From NCBI RefSeq assembly GCF_902635505.1, contig NC_045432.1, positions 5,577,275-5,641,274 of the forward strand: 64,000 nucleotides of DNA, written 5' to 3'. A program made the translations under genes and the position numbers. Source of the DNA: Sarcophilus harrisii (taxonomy: Eukaryota > Chordata > Mammalia > Dasyuromorphia > Dasyuridae). This document shows positions 46,538-58,664 of the stretch, piece by piece. The notes under the pieces were generated by a model, which was not told the origin of the DNA, did not search any database, and was given only the letters and a program-made list of their open reading frames with translations. Positions within the stretch are counted from its first letter, which is position 1. The number at the start of each line of letters is the position of its first letter.

Positions 46538-46819
46538 CTGCCCACTGACTCAGGCGGCATAGGAGGGCGCTTCCTCCCTCCCACCCAAGCCCAAGGCCCC
46601 CACCCCCTTCTCCAAGCAAGGCAGAGAACTGGCTCCTGCTCTGGGCCCTTCCCTGTCTCTCTCCTCTGTCCCTGCACCGGACTAGTTTTTTAAAATGTAA
46701 TAATTCCTTTTCCTTTTCAAACCCCTACATGCAGCATAGCCCGACCCCTGCAAACCTTGTGTTCAGTTTTTCCTTCCCTGTACCACTCCCATGAGGTCCA
46801 GACAGGGCCCACATCTCAC

Positions 46820-46955
46820 CTTGTGTTAGCAAGTGAACAGTGCTGGATGACCTCAGCCCCCACTCAGGTCCACAGAGGCGTAGTGCCAGCTGCCTCCCAG
46901 TCTCTTAATCTGTCTCTTCATCAAGGGCACAAAGGAGAATTCTGGACAAAGAGCG
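46820..46955 (-). CDS. DNM1L: Copy 3, KRQIKRL exon
   Basis: Encodes SFVPLMKRQIKRLGGSW and VDL in one frame (human SFELLVKRQIKRLEEPS), ending in AAG-GTGAGA. The acceptor is degraded and an indel separates the VPE block from SFV. Confidence 0.8.
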
Positions 46956-48066
46956 TTGAAGAGCCCTGGGGAAAAGAAAGGGCGGAGGTCAGCCTCAGAG
47001 ACCTCGGGTTCAGAGTGCAGTTTTGGGAGCCTCAAGGGCCTCCCTGTCCTTTGATTGTGGGAGCCTCCAGCTTACTTCCACCAGTAGAGAGCAAGGAGTG
47101 AACAAGATGGGGAGAGGGCAGGCATGTCCCTGTGGCTTTAGCATCCTTGTTTCATTTCCTGATCCACATCCCAAAATGCTTTGGGGTTGCATCAAGCGCC
47201 AAATCCAGACCAGTGAAAGCAGCTTGACTCCTGCCCCTCCTGCCTCACCCTCAAAAGCTTGGAAGGCCAAGGCCCCAGGCAAGGTCTCTCAGATCACCAC
47301 CGTCCCATGGGAAACGTCCATCTCCCAATTCTGAAACTTAACTTGTTAGCCTGTTGGTCCCTTCTCCCCCTCACCACGCCACAGCATCCCAGCCTCATGA
47401 ATGGGAGAAACCATCAGCTGTTCTGCCTCCTTGCAACTCGATATATTGCTACCACAGACATGATGCAAAGACAACATGAAAATTATCTCCAGAGCTGTTA
47501 GTCCTCACCGGCCCCATCTTTAATTAGTGTTGTTCTTTGAGCTGCTGTAGCCAGCAGTAATCTAAGGTAGAAAGCAGTCTGGCCTGCCTTCCAACGGGTC
47601 ACTTTATTCCTCCTGGCTCAGTACAGTGCCCGCGCTGAGACAACCAGCAGTGGAGGTTCACAGCAGCTGATTCACAGCCCTGAGGGGTCCTGATCCTCAG
47701 GCTGGGACATCCTCCTCCGCCCATTTCTGGAAATTCGCCCTCTTTCCCAAAGCGCCCGGGCGGCCTGCTCCCAGAAAGCCCTCGTACACTCCAATGTAAG
47801 CAGGCAGGGTTCTTCGGCAGAGGCCCCACAGAGGGTCTGCACAGAGGCACAATGCTGCTGGCGGGTGAGGACCTGGTTCTAAACCTGCCCAGCCTCTCCA
47901 CCATCTTGCCTCAACCTTAGACTGAAGTCTTCACAGAATCTCAATGGGGACCTCAACACCACAGCCCGCTGACTTGAGGGAGGTTTTCCCAAAAAGGAAT
48001 GCACGGGAAGCAACACCAACCGTGGCGCGCATGGAACGTAAACCAGCCTGAAGGGGGATCTGCTAC

Positions 48067-48180
48067 CGTGGCATTTCGATGGCGGCCAAGATGTCCGGGG
48101 ATGGTGAGTCCAGGCTTAGAGGACCTGACGATCCTGAGTGCAGGAAGTCTGAAGACAGCATGGGCAGAGCACCACCACAG
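48067..48180 (-). CDS. DNM1L: Copy 3, CGG exon (damaged)
   Basis: 114 nt between an AG acceptor and a GTAGCA donor. CGG at the start and DILAAI near the end match human CGGARI and DILTAI; the HETF centre is lost. Confidence 0.75.
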
Positions 48181-48539
48181 CTGGGATGAGAAGCAAGGGA
48201 AATCCCTGGCTGTTCCCAACCCTCAGCCTTATCCTTGCCTCTACACCAAACCAGATAAAAGAAATAGAGCGAGCACTTAAGGAAACAGGCGCGAGACAAG
48301 GGATGGCCGGGTCACACTGGGCCCTATCTGGAAACCAACCCACTGTGAAGTTTCTGTTGCTGTCAGCCTTGCTGGGCTCTTGCCTCTGTTTCCCAAAAAA
48401 TTAAAAGTGCCTAGGTCCTCTTGTTGTTTCATTTCCTGTCTTCCAGCTCTCCATCATTATCCTTCCAACTCTTCCCATTTCATTTTTCAGTCTCATTTTA
48501 ACCTCTTCTAGCTCTTCCCATTTCTGGGCTCCACAAGCA

Positions 48540-48675
48540 TCAGGAAGCAGCAGGGGCTGCAGACAGAGCTGCTGAGTCATAAGTCCCAAGTTCAAACCTG
48601 AGGCCTCCCTGACACCTCACAGGCTGGGTCCCTGATGTGATTTCACACAGTTTGTCTTAATCCTCGGCAAGCTGG
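48540..48675 (+). mobile_element. Degraded tRNA-type CORE-SINE fragment
   Basis: Text such as CCCAAGTTCAAACCTGAGGCC followed later by CTTAATCC resembles the head and body of the marsupial tRNA-derived SINE. Short and diverged. Confidence 0.4.
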
Positions 48676-49879
48676 TGTCGTCCCAACCCCTATTCTCATC
48701 AGCCCTGAGAACTCCCACGGGCAGTCCTGCCAGTTGCGGGGCCAGACCACTGCAGGAAGTGCCTCATAGCTGAAACAAAAGCGTCACAAACGTCCAGACA
48801 AGAGGTGAGAGGAGGTGTCCAGCTCCCTGACCTCCTTCCCAGCTGGCTCCTGCTGCCCCACTTCACAGCTGCGCCAGGCCCTGCCCTCAGTGCACCAAGC
48901 CCACTCTCCCACACCCCTCAGGAAGCCTGATCATGTCTCAGCCTCCCTCCTCTAACTACAACAGGAGCCCTTTGAGCTTGCCTGTCCTTTTTAGTCTGTG
49001 TGTGTTTCCTAAGGTTGCAGCACTGCGCCTGGCAACCCAGGAAACCCTTAATAATAAAGTCCCGGTTAATCTACCACCAGTTGTCAGCCAAGGAGAATGG
49101 ACCCTAGAACCTTTAGAGGAGTGGACCTGGAAGGTTTCTCAGACTAGAAGGTTGGGGAAAGAGGGTCGATGAATCCAAATTCAGCCCCCACCATGAATTT
49201 TTCGATCAGCCCACACTAAGGTCAACTTCATAATCCCTTTAGCTTTTCGTGAAGTCCGAGGCAAAATCTGTTTTTATGTTATCCAGTTGCTGCCTAACTT
49301 GTGAAGAACCAGCCTGAGCCTCTGGGCCTGATCCCAGTACCCCAGTCCTGGGGCCTCATTTTGTGGGCCCTGCCTCCTCCTTAAAACCGACTGCCAACCT
49401 TCCTGAAACCCTTTATGGGTCCGGTCGTCTCTAAATGGTGTTGCAGTATTCTGTTGGGCAAACCGGTATTTTCATCCAGCAGAGTGTGCCCTGGTTCCTG
49501 AATAGGCGTCACAGCTTGCAGCACTGACTGGTACCGGGCATCTGGCACGTGCCTCATCCTCAGGCGCAGCCCTGGATGTGGTGCATGAAAAGCTCAAGCA
49601 TGACATGGCACCCCAGCCTGGTGGGACCCTTGTGGAAGTCCCCTCTCAGCCTCTACCCCTGGCCTGCCTCAACCAGCCCCTCACAGCACCTGTCATACTA
49701 AAAGTGTCTGCCCAGCTGGCTAGGACGGGCAGTCTTTCTGCAAGAAGGCTCACCCCATACAGAACCCTTATTGATATTGCAAAAAAAGGAGGCTGTTGCC
49801 CTGTGAAAAGACTGAAGTTTCAGCCCCAACAAGTGCAGAATGGGCTGGAGGCGTGACCTATAAACAGAGAAAGTGTAAA

Positions 49880-50150
49880 CAACAGCCACGTCTATGGCCA
49901 CCGCCTGATCAGAAAGATGCTTTTTCCTGGAGCTATTAACGAATTTGTAAAAGAACTGACATGTACCAAACTGGGAAATACTACAGTCAAAGGTCTCTGA
50001 TAAAGGCCTCATCTGTAAATTCATATAGAGAATCGACCTAATTTATAAGAAATCGAAGCCATTCCCTCCAATTGCTAAATGGTCAGCTATGCAATCAGAC
50101 AACTGTGAAGAATAAATTAAAACTATGTTTAGTCCTATAAAATGGCCCAA
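49880..50150 (+). mobile_element. L1 ORF2 3' fragment
   Basis: AAAGGTCTCTGATAAAGGCC, then TATAGAGAATCGACC, AAGCCATTCCCTCCAATTG and AAATGGTCAGCTATG follow the order of the L1 ORF2 C-terminal region; the same order is seen near 12550-12660. Confidence 0.7.
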
Positions 50151-50243
50151 AGAGGAAAGCCTCCCCAGTCCAGCCTCGTCACTTTATGGGTTTTGCTTCC
50201 TCTAGCCTCCCATTGTAGTGATTACCCCTGCTTGAATTCTTTT

Positions 50244-50780
50244 CTCATAATTATCAGTTAATTCATGCTTTAAAAACATTCATAGTACATTCCTTTCCCC
50301 CAAAAAGTTTTTTCTTTATTTCTTTTTAGATCACATAAAGAGCCAAATCAATGTTTTGTGTTCTTAATTCAGCCTCTAATCTAGACCCAGGAAGAGTCAA
50401 ATAGGCAGGGAAAGTAGGTAGGAAAACCACTTACTGAAAAAGAGGATGCTGATTTTACAATTTGTTATAGAATATGTCTCTATATTTTTCCAAACCCTTT
50501 TATTTCAAACCCTTTGTTCACATTGAGTGTGAAAGCCAATTTGCTTTCACTTTCTACCCATTTGCCTCATCCGTACTTGCTTGAGGTTTCTTCCTTAAAA
50601 AATTCTCCAATAGACTTTGGATTAAAGTCCTGCAATGTTAAAATTTTTCTCTCACCTTATATTCTGATAATACACCTTTTACAGTTTTCTGCTTGCTCAC
50701 TTCTCTAATCTTTATTTCAGACTATCGATAGAAATTATCTCCATCCCACTTTGATTTCCCCTTACAATTTTGCCCAAGTT
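50244..50780. other. Flank left of ERV-A, copy 2
   Basis: Repeats 33615-34150 with no differences noticed. Nothing recognised in it. Confidence 0.5.
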
Positions 50781-51291
50781 TTGAGGATTTTTCTTCCATT
50801 TTAAAACAAAGTATATTTATTTAAGAAAAGAAATTATAAATGAATGATGGAGTGAGATCTTCAGACAGTCATGGAAATTAGTTTCAAGCTTCACTCAACT
50901 CCAAAGTTGTAGGCTTCAACCAACTCCCATTAGGAAACAAATTCATTGCCCTTCCTGGGTTGGCTCTTCATGACATCATTTGCTTGGCACCCCAAAGTCC
51001 TGCCCAAAGTGGGCATGGCGCTCTTCTTGGCTAAAGCCCACCCCTTCTGGGGCAGCCTCACTGATTTAAGACCTCAAACATAACAGTGATGAGGTCCGAG
51101 GTGGAGGCTTCATTAGGGAATTATTTAATCTGGCTGCTCTGTCTCAAGGCGCCTTCTCCCTTCTATCACTTGTTCACTGGAGCACAGCTTTTCACAAGAA
51201 CGTATAATAAACCTTGATTTTACTCCTAGGGATATCTCTGGCTTTTTATCATATGGTGGTCACTCAGCTCTCTGTCTGAGCCACACAATTG
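50781..51291 (+). repeat. ERV-A 5' LTR, copy 2
   Basis: AATAAA at 51206-51211; a primer binding site like that of copy 1 follows at 51292-51309. Confidence 0.6.
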
Positions 51292-54200
51292 TAGGGGGTC
51301 GTCTTGGATCAAGTGACCTGGTGAGTGGAAGAACTCCTGGATGCTACCAGGATGGCAGCCTGCCCTGTTTTAGGCAGCTCGTGACTGTCCGAGGCTCTCC
51401 AAGATAAAGTGGCCTGAAGTGGAGAAACTCGAGGCAAAACGAACATAAGAAATTCTGTGGCAAAATTCCGATTGGCCTATGTGAGGGCAAAGAACCTGAG
51501 ATGGTGGTTAGACTCATGATTGAGGGTTGACCTGCCTGATTGCATGGGAACTTAGATTCCCTTCAAATTGAGATGGACTTGGTTCAGTCCAAGCGAATTT
51601 AGGGTTAGCAGGATAAAGAAACACATACAGATAGTTCCTTGGGAAGTAAGTTAAGTAATTGGAACAAGTTGCCAAAATATAAAGGAAAAAGCAAGAAAAA
51701 GATGATAAGGTATTGTTGTTTTGTCTGGGGCAACAAAAAGAGGCTTGTGTGCTGTTCATTTGACCTAAATTGGCTCCCAAAGACTGGTGTACAAAACTAA
51801 ATCTGGATGTGAATAGTAAAGAATCTGTTAATCCAGAGGAGGAAGGGCATGGTGTACTAGGGCTTTCTGGGGCCCAAATAATGTCAAGCAAGGATCAAAG
51901 TGGAAAGGGGCTTGTAGAAAAAAAGGAGATTCCAAAAACACAGCAATGACATCCACTCATCTCTCCCTCCTCCATACCTATCTCCACCCCAAGAAGCCAT
52001 GGCCTCCAGGCCTGAAAGGGGAGAAGAGAAAGTAGCGCAATTAACCCCTCCCAGACCCTGGTGGGCGCCATGTGATCCACTACAGAAGAAATTAGAGCTA
52101 ATTCAAAGGGATATCCGTAATTGCCCTCTTCCAGATCCCAAGACCCTGTATCCTAAATTGTATCCTTTAAGAGAAGTTCCCTTGGCTCAGGGAGGCACAG
52201 GATATGTGAATGCTCCCCTGAGTACCACAGAAGTCAGGAACTTTCAGAAGGAAATGAAGTCCTAAATAAAAGATCCCATTGTGCTAACAGAAGTATTTGA
52301 CCATTTCCGGGGCCCTAATCTTTTTACCTGGGGAAAACTTATGTCTACTTTGAATGCTCTCTTCTCACAAAAAGAGAAGGGACTAATTAGAGGAGCATCT
52401 AGGAAGGACTGGGATAGAAGACATCCTCCAGCTATAGTTGTCCCAGCTGACCAGAAATACCCTTTAGTGGTTCTCAATGGGGATATCAATAACCCTGTAC
52501 ATTGGGGAAGTGTGAGGGATCTTAGAGAATTTACAATTACAGGAATTGTAAGTACAGGACAAAAGCACAGAACAAGAAAAAAGCCTTTGGGGTGACTCAG
52601 GGGAAAGACGAGTCACCAGCTGAATATCTGAACAGACTAAAGAATAGCATGAGGAAGCACTTTGAGTTTGATCCTGCTGACTCAGGATTAGAAGATACCT
52701 TCAAATTGCACTTTGTGACCCACGAATGGTCAGATATCAGGAAGAAGTTACAGAAAATAGAAGGATGGAATGATAAGAGCCTTTCCAATCTATTGGAAGA
52801 GGCACCAATGTGTATGTTAAGAGAGATGATGAGAAACAAAAGCAGAAAGCCAAAATCTTAGTCCAGATGGTACAGAGAATTGCAAAAGGTGCAGAAAACC
52901 CAACAGAACAAGGGCCCGAGGAGAGGAGACAGGGGTAATTAGGAAGGAACAGGAGGCCCATTATTCCTGCTGGCAGAAAGCCTTTGAGATGTTGGGAATG
53001 TCAAGAAGAAGGGCATATACTAAAAGGCTGTCTCCACAAGTGAAGGAAATGGAAGATATATTCCCTCATTGAGCTTGATGAGAATTAGGCAAGTCAGAAG
53101 TTCTTGAAAGACTCCCACCCAGAACCTTTGATAAATTGAAGAGTGGTGCCCCACTAGGAAGCTGTTGTCTTCTTAGTAGACACCAAGGCATCAAGATCCT
53201 CAGTGACCTGTTTGCCTGAAGGAGTTAGATTGTCTAAAGAGACCCTGGTGATTTTGGGGATCAAAGAAGAAAATTTTCTTGTACCTATGACAATGCCCTG
53301 CAAAATTTATACGAGAAAAAGGGAAACGTTGGGCAGATTTGTGCTCATCTCAGAAGCAGGAGTAAACTTGCTGGGGAGAGATTTGATAACTAAATTAGAA
53401 ATTATGTAGATGCCACATGGACCCAGTATATACCCCAGCAGAATGACACTAATGAATCAGGAAGAGGAAAAACTTTGGGGTTTGGGCGGGGCCAGATAAT
53501 ACAGGCAGAGCAGACATATTTCTGATAAAGATCACTTTAAATGATCCTAGTGAGTTACTGTGGGTCAGTGAATACCCAATTCCCTGGAAGGAAGGAGAGG
53601 CTTGCAACCTCTGATACAAGGCTTATTGAGAAATGGATTACTAGAACCCTATATTTCACCCTTCATTACACTTATCCTTCCTTGGACAAGTATGATGGAA
53701 CAGTTAAACTAGGGTCAGGGAGATTAACAAGATTGTGTTACCACCTCACCTCATGTTTGGGAGGGACCCAGATAACATCGTGGGCTGGATTCCCAGCTCT
53801 GCCAAGTGGTTCAGCGTATTGTACCTCAAGAATGCGTTCTGGAGCTGCCCTTTAGAAGTGAATAATAGAAACCTCTTTGCCTTTGAATGGAAGACCCAGA
53901 TTGGAAGAAAGGAGCAACTGAACTGGTGTGTTTTAGCCCAAGGCTATACCAGCTCTCTAAATTTGTTTGGCTGAATCCTTGAAAATTACATCGGAGGCTT
54001 CCATACAGTAATGGGAACTCAGGTGTTGCTTTATATGGATGATCTGTTGGTAGTGATGGACAAAAGGGTTAGGGTTAGGGTTGTACCACTGAGCTATTAA
54101 ACTTCTTGGGAGTATTGGGGTTTAGGGTATCGAAAGGGAAATTATAGTTTGTAGAGAGAGGGGTGAAGTATTGAGGGCATCGATCAGCATGGCAAGATTG

Positions 54201-55935
54201 ACCCGCCGAACTGAGGGTTTAAGCACACCCAAACCGAAGACAAAGAAAGAGCCACGCAACCCTGGGGTGAGTAGGATACGCTAGACATGGATAGATTCCA
54301 GCGGCTAATACGAAACTCTCAGATGACCTGCTGGAGGAAAGTCCAAACTCTATCATGAGGGATCAAGGACGTGATCAGAAGTTTGAGGACTTAAGACAAC
54401 TGCTAATTTCACCACCTGTGGCTGGGCTCTCCCCATTGCACCCACCTATATGTCAGTACTGAGGGACGGGTGACTGGGAGTCCTGGCTGTTGAGGGCAGT
54501 GGGCTGCCACCAGTGGCTTTTTTCTAAAGTATTAGATCCTGTAGCTGGGGCTGGGGTTGGGCGTGACCTGTGTGGCCAAGCTGTGGCTGCCACCGCCCTG
54601 TAAGGGCAGCAGGCAGGTGGTCACCTGAGGCAGCTTTTATATGTGGTGGGTGTCCGCCAATGCTGCACAGAAATCAGAGTCTGCTGTGGCTCTGCTAGAT
54701 TCCAGGCGCAAAATAGGAGCCAATACTATGAGAAAAAGATCTTGTAATCACTAGTAATCACTCAGGCTCATAACCTTAACCCTGACTGCTTTTTAAACCC
54801 CGGACTGGAACCATCCCTTGGAGAGGAACATTGTTGTTTAGAGTTAATTGATTATCAGACAAAGGTAAGAGAGGATCTACAAGAATACCTGTGAGTAAAT
54901 AGGCTTGTAGATGGCTCTTCCAGAGTGGCACATGGGAAAAGGAAGAATGGGCAAAGAGCCCAAGCACCATACACTAGTCAGAGAGGTAGTGCAAAACATC
55001 CTGGCTCCTAGGCACGTAGCAGTAAGACATGTAAAAGGACATCAGATGGGAAATTCTTCTGAGGCAAGGGGAAACCAATTAGCAGATGAGGAGGCCAAGG
55101 GAGCTGGAGAGCAGGAGGCTGCTCATTTAATGGCCTTGATACCTGCACTTCCCCTAGTCTGCCCTCTCCAAGTTTTACCCAGAGGAAAAAGAGAAGGCGC
55201 CTCTCAGAGCGGTCGAGAATTTGGAAGGACGATGGCTCCTGCCCGACGGCAGAGAGATGCTGACCAAAGCAAGTATGAGGCAGGTCCTTCAGCAACTGCA
55301 CCAGGGCAGTCACTGGGATGTCCAAAACCTGTGTGATGCTGTGCTGGCAAGGGACGGTTCCCCCAGCCTGTATACCGTGGCCCGACATCAGGACAGCTGC
55401 CCCTTTGTCCAAGGACTGAGAGGGCTGCTCAACGCCAGGTCCCGAAAGGGAGATGACCTCTGGGAATCAGGCCGTTCCAAAGCATCCGGGTGAACCTCAC
55501 TGAACTGCCACCACTAGGTCACCTCAAATATTTGCCGGTCATACTGGACCATCTGACCTCATGGGTGGAGGCATTCCCCTTAACCCGAGCAACCACCTTG
55601 ACAGTAAGTAAGGTGTTATTAGAACAAATTATTGCCAGATATGGAGTAGTGGAGAGGACAGACTCCGATCAGGGAACACGTTTTTCATCCAGAAATTTCA
55701 CCCATGCATTGCAGAATCTGGTTTGGGCCTTAGAAATCACTCAGGATCTCCACACCTCTTGGCATCCCTCCTCTTCTGGGAAAGTGGAAAGTGATTGAAA
55801 CCCGAAATGTGTCGACCAAAATGAACCCGCGCATCCAACTCCCATGTCTATTCCTCTTGCCTGTCCGCCCACCTGTCCAGGCTGATCCTGTCTCTGTTCA
55901 TGTGTTATTCCACCAGCTGGTATTGCCCGCTGAAT
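50781..55935 (+). mobile_element. ERV-A copy 2: LTR, gag, pro, pol (fossil)
   Basis: Same layout and same right-hand truncation as 34151-39310, so it was duplicated with its surroundings. Parts: LTR (to about 51291), primer binding site (51292-51309), gag (about 51920-53050), protease (about 53130-53410), reverse transcriptase (about 53530-54150), RNase H (about 54340-55150), integrase (about 55210-55935). Broken in about ten or more places. Some parts read longer than in copy 1, which may reflect assembly noise. Confidence 0.8.
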
Positions 55936-55939
55936 GCAG

Positions 55940-57249
55940 TTACTGATTCTGAACCCAGTGTGTTGTAGTTGTTCACTATTATTCTTCCTTGATATAACTC
56001 TTTCCTTGACAGTCTCTTTAGGGCCACATTGTCAAGCTTGGGAGCTGATATATTGCCTCCTGGAGCCTACCTAACCTGGCAGAGTAATAATAGCGTTGGG
56101 CCCTGCGGGGCTCTCCTGGCTGAAGCTTACTCTCGGGACAGTCATGGTTACAGAGACCAGCCCTTTACCTCCCAGAGATGAGAACCAGTTCCTCTTGCTC
56201 ATGGAGAATATAGGAAGGCCTTTTAACTTATCAAATTGTTGGATCTGTGGGGGGTCCAGCTCCTGAACCAATGACCATGGGTGCCTATCGCTTGAGGCCA
56301 GCCTCGATGGTCAGTAACTGATCCCAGACTACAATTTCCTGGAAAAGGTTCTGAATTTCAGAGAAACATCTTTGATGAAGATGGGCAAAGGAAAGGCAAT
56401 TGAATCAGCTGGGGTAAGGGTTGAAACCAGGAACGGTGTGGAATGGGACCTGAGACAGACCTTCCGCAGCCTTAAAATGATCAGGCAGAAATGACCTGAG
56501 AGACATGGTAGAAACTCTAAATCAGCAGTGGGAAGGATTGAAAAGGTGGCGCCTGGATGCTCTCCCATGAGGAAGAGAACATGATGGCTGCTATCAACGG
56601 TGGTTATTACCATGGAGTGTAAGTAAGGAAACGAGTGGGAAGTACCCGGGCGGGTAAAGGAGAATAAGGAAAGGGAAACTATGGGTCCACACGGCTACTA
56701 AGTGTCTGGAGGTTCTGAACTAGGCTCTTAATTTGTAGGCCTGGCACTATCACTGTAGTAACCTCACTTGCCTGTTTCAGCACCTAGGGAAACACATTCA
56801 GTTTGCCAATGTAGGAAATTTACACTAGAGAAAAGAAACTAGTCTCTAGAGTTTGGCAATGCCATGGGGAAATGATCTTCTTTCTTTGCTCTTCTTCCTC
56901 CTTGTTGTTGTTGTTCTCCTCCTCCTGCTCCTCTTTGATTGTCTTTCTTCTTCTCTGGGTCTCTTGTCTGTCTCCCTAAACTGACCAGAATTAGGAAGGC
57001 AGAGAGAGACTTTCTTTCTGAAGAAAAGTTCCTCAGAAAGGTTTTCACTATGCATATTCTTTGCCCTTTGGCATATCAGGCCACATAAAAACCCAGACAG
57101 TGCCGGTAAAAGAGAGAGAGAGAGAAGAAAGTTCCAATTGTCAGTGTGCACCATTTCCTAAGTCATCTAGGAATTTGAAGGCATTGAAAGTCACTTCAGG
57201 GACCAAATTTATACATTTTAGACTAGCTCCTGTACCGAAAACCCAATAC
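55940..57249. other. 3' flank of the DNM1L-like gene, copy 4
   Basis: Repeats 39320-40620 with few differences. No coding sequence recognised. Confidence 0.6.
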
Positions 57250-57455
57250 CTTGGCTTCCCATTACGTGCAAAACACTTTTAACCTCTTTAAAATGTTGAG
57301 TTCCAACGTCCCCCACCCCTCCCCCACCTCTCTGCTTGGAGAAAACTAAACTATTAGAGATGGCGGTTATGGGCAATGAGATCCAGCCACTTGTCCAGCA
57401 GTTTCCAGCTGACGGACAATTTCCACCCTTGCCACCACATCATGGCCGCTATGAA
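57250..57455 (-). mobile_element. Antisense L1 3'-end fragment, copy 4
   Basis: Repeats 40625-40830. Confidence 0.55.
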
Positions 57456-57867
57456 TATTATTTCTGTATTGAGTTTGTTTGTATGTTTTTGGGTCACACA
57501 GATTTAGTGGGAGTGATATTGCCGGGCCCAAAGGGTGGCGGTTCCATAGACCTTTGGGCCTACTTTTGGGCTGTCCCGACTGTGGGGCTACGATATCTGA
57601 ATTGGGGACTTTTGTTGGTTTTCTTTTGGGCTACTTGCCTTATTTATTCTGTGAGCTGGTAACTCAAGAATTTTACTCTTTCTGAGAGCTTTTATTTTAT
57701 AATCTCCTTCAGAATTGTTAAACTGGACCATGAAGAAAATGTACAGAATGGAATAGGTAGAGAGAAATGAACAAGTTTGAGTCTGGAGCAAGGTTGGCAA
57801 AACTTGCTGGCAGCCTCTACCCTCAAAGGTTCGGCAGACTGAGGGCAGTGGGCACGGGGCGTGCCAT

Positions 57868-57924
57868 TCACCAGAGCTGAGTCTCTCGGATCTCGGAGAT
57901 GGTTTGGTTGGCCTGCTGGAGGGC
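57868..57924 (-). CDS. DNM1L: Copy 4, last exon
   Basis: Eighteen codons and stop with an AG acceptor, as in the other three copies. Confidence 0.82.
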   Translation of the reverse strand, partial: ALQQANQTISEIRETQLW

Positions 57925-58036
57925 CTAAGAAAGAAAAGAAAACTGTGAGTGCCAGGAAGCATCGCTCGGCCCCGGGAACACCCTAAGGATGGGGCGGGGG
58001 TGGAAGAGGGCTCCCTGGGATCAGCAGCTCAGCAAT

Positions 58037-58193
58037 TTTGAGTATGAAGCGGGCCTTATTGCGCTGTTGCTGTGCCATGTTTTTGACTCAGGCCAGCAGC
58101 CTCCAGAGCTAAATGTAATAGCTGTCTCCACCAGTCACCTATGCTCTTGCAGGCAGTTCGGATTGTGAAGTGCACATGACAGTTTTAGGGATA
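58037..58193 (-). CDS. DNM1L: Copy 4, effector-domain exon (damaged)
   Basis: 157 nt, same state as 41414-41570: IPKTVM at the start, MAQQQRNKARFILK at the end, no GT after it. Confidence 0.72.
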
Positions 58194-58664
58194 CTGAGTC
58201 GGGAGACAGAGAGAGCAGGCAGGTGTTAGCTGGGAACAGATCTTTTACAGGGTGGGGGACACACTCTAAAGGGGGGAGCAAAGGCCCCAGGAAACTCAGA
58301 AAGACCCCTTCCTGGGGAGTTCTGACAGATTCGGTATCCAGGTTCCAGTCTTGGCTCCCTCAGGCAATGCCTTCTAAGCCCTTCTTCTTCTTCGAGTTTC
58401 CTGCTCTTGTGTAAAAGAACGAAGGACAGTCCTTCCCTTTGAGCTTTTTCCTTCCAAGGATGTCGCTACGTGGAAACATAAATATACACAGAACACGCTT
58501 TAGAGAATCTAGCAGTAGAGATCTAGTGACGCAGGTTCCTTCCCACCATTAATCATGCCTAGATTGTTGGGTCAAGAGAGCACCTGATGTGGAACCCTTA
58601 TGTGCACACAGATGCTACCCACATGCACATAGATGCCAGCCATGGCGCAGGCGCACACAGCAGG

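Larger units (their letters stand above)
41245..48180 (-). pseudogene. DNM1L: DNM1L-like gene copy 3, 3' part (stalk to C-terminus)
   Basis: Same eight exons as copy 1 in the same order, about 1.5 kb longer overall because of an extra block in the large intron. It is diverged from copy 1 in introns and exons, so the two come from an older duplication than the 16.5-kb ones. Some exons are better preserved than in copy 1 (SYFLIV exon, AYINTKHPD exon, VTNEM exon), others worse (CGG exon, effector-domain exon, whose GT donor is lost). The GTPase-domain exons are absent; right of 48180 there is 2 kb of unrelated sequence and then ERV-A flank. A candidate polyadenylation signal lies on the minus strand at 41017-41022. 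Confidence 0.85.
48181..50243. other. Sequence between copy 3 and segment 4
   Basis: Apart from a SINE-like piece (about 48540-48675) and an L1 fragment (about 49880-50150) nothing is identified. Two plus-strand frames (48933-49172 and 49578-49856) have no recognisable domain. No DNM1L GTPase-domain exon was found here on the minus strand. Confidence 0.5.
57868..58193 (-). pseudogene. DNM1L: DNM1L-like gene copy 4, last two exons only
   Basis: Duplicate of the copy 3 end. The last exon is open (57868-57924, ends EIRETQLW); the effector-domain exon (58037-58193) has the same scrambled centre and lost GT donor as copy 3. A candidate AATAAA lies on the minus strand at 57643-57648. The gene is cut at 58660. 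Confidence 0.82.
50244..58660. repeat. Segmental duplication unit Y, copy 2 (truncated)
   Basis: Second copy of 33615-42040. It ends inside the CA-rich intron tract just before the SYFLIV exon, where ERV-B integrase sequence begins. Confidence 0.95.

Noticed and set aside
46113-46562. 149-codon plus-strand frame
   Set aside because: Antisense to the LLRFPKLH exon and neighbouring intron.
54060-54085. Telomere-like GGGTTA run
   Set aside because: Only about three units within a fossil element; too short to call an interstitial telomere.
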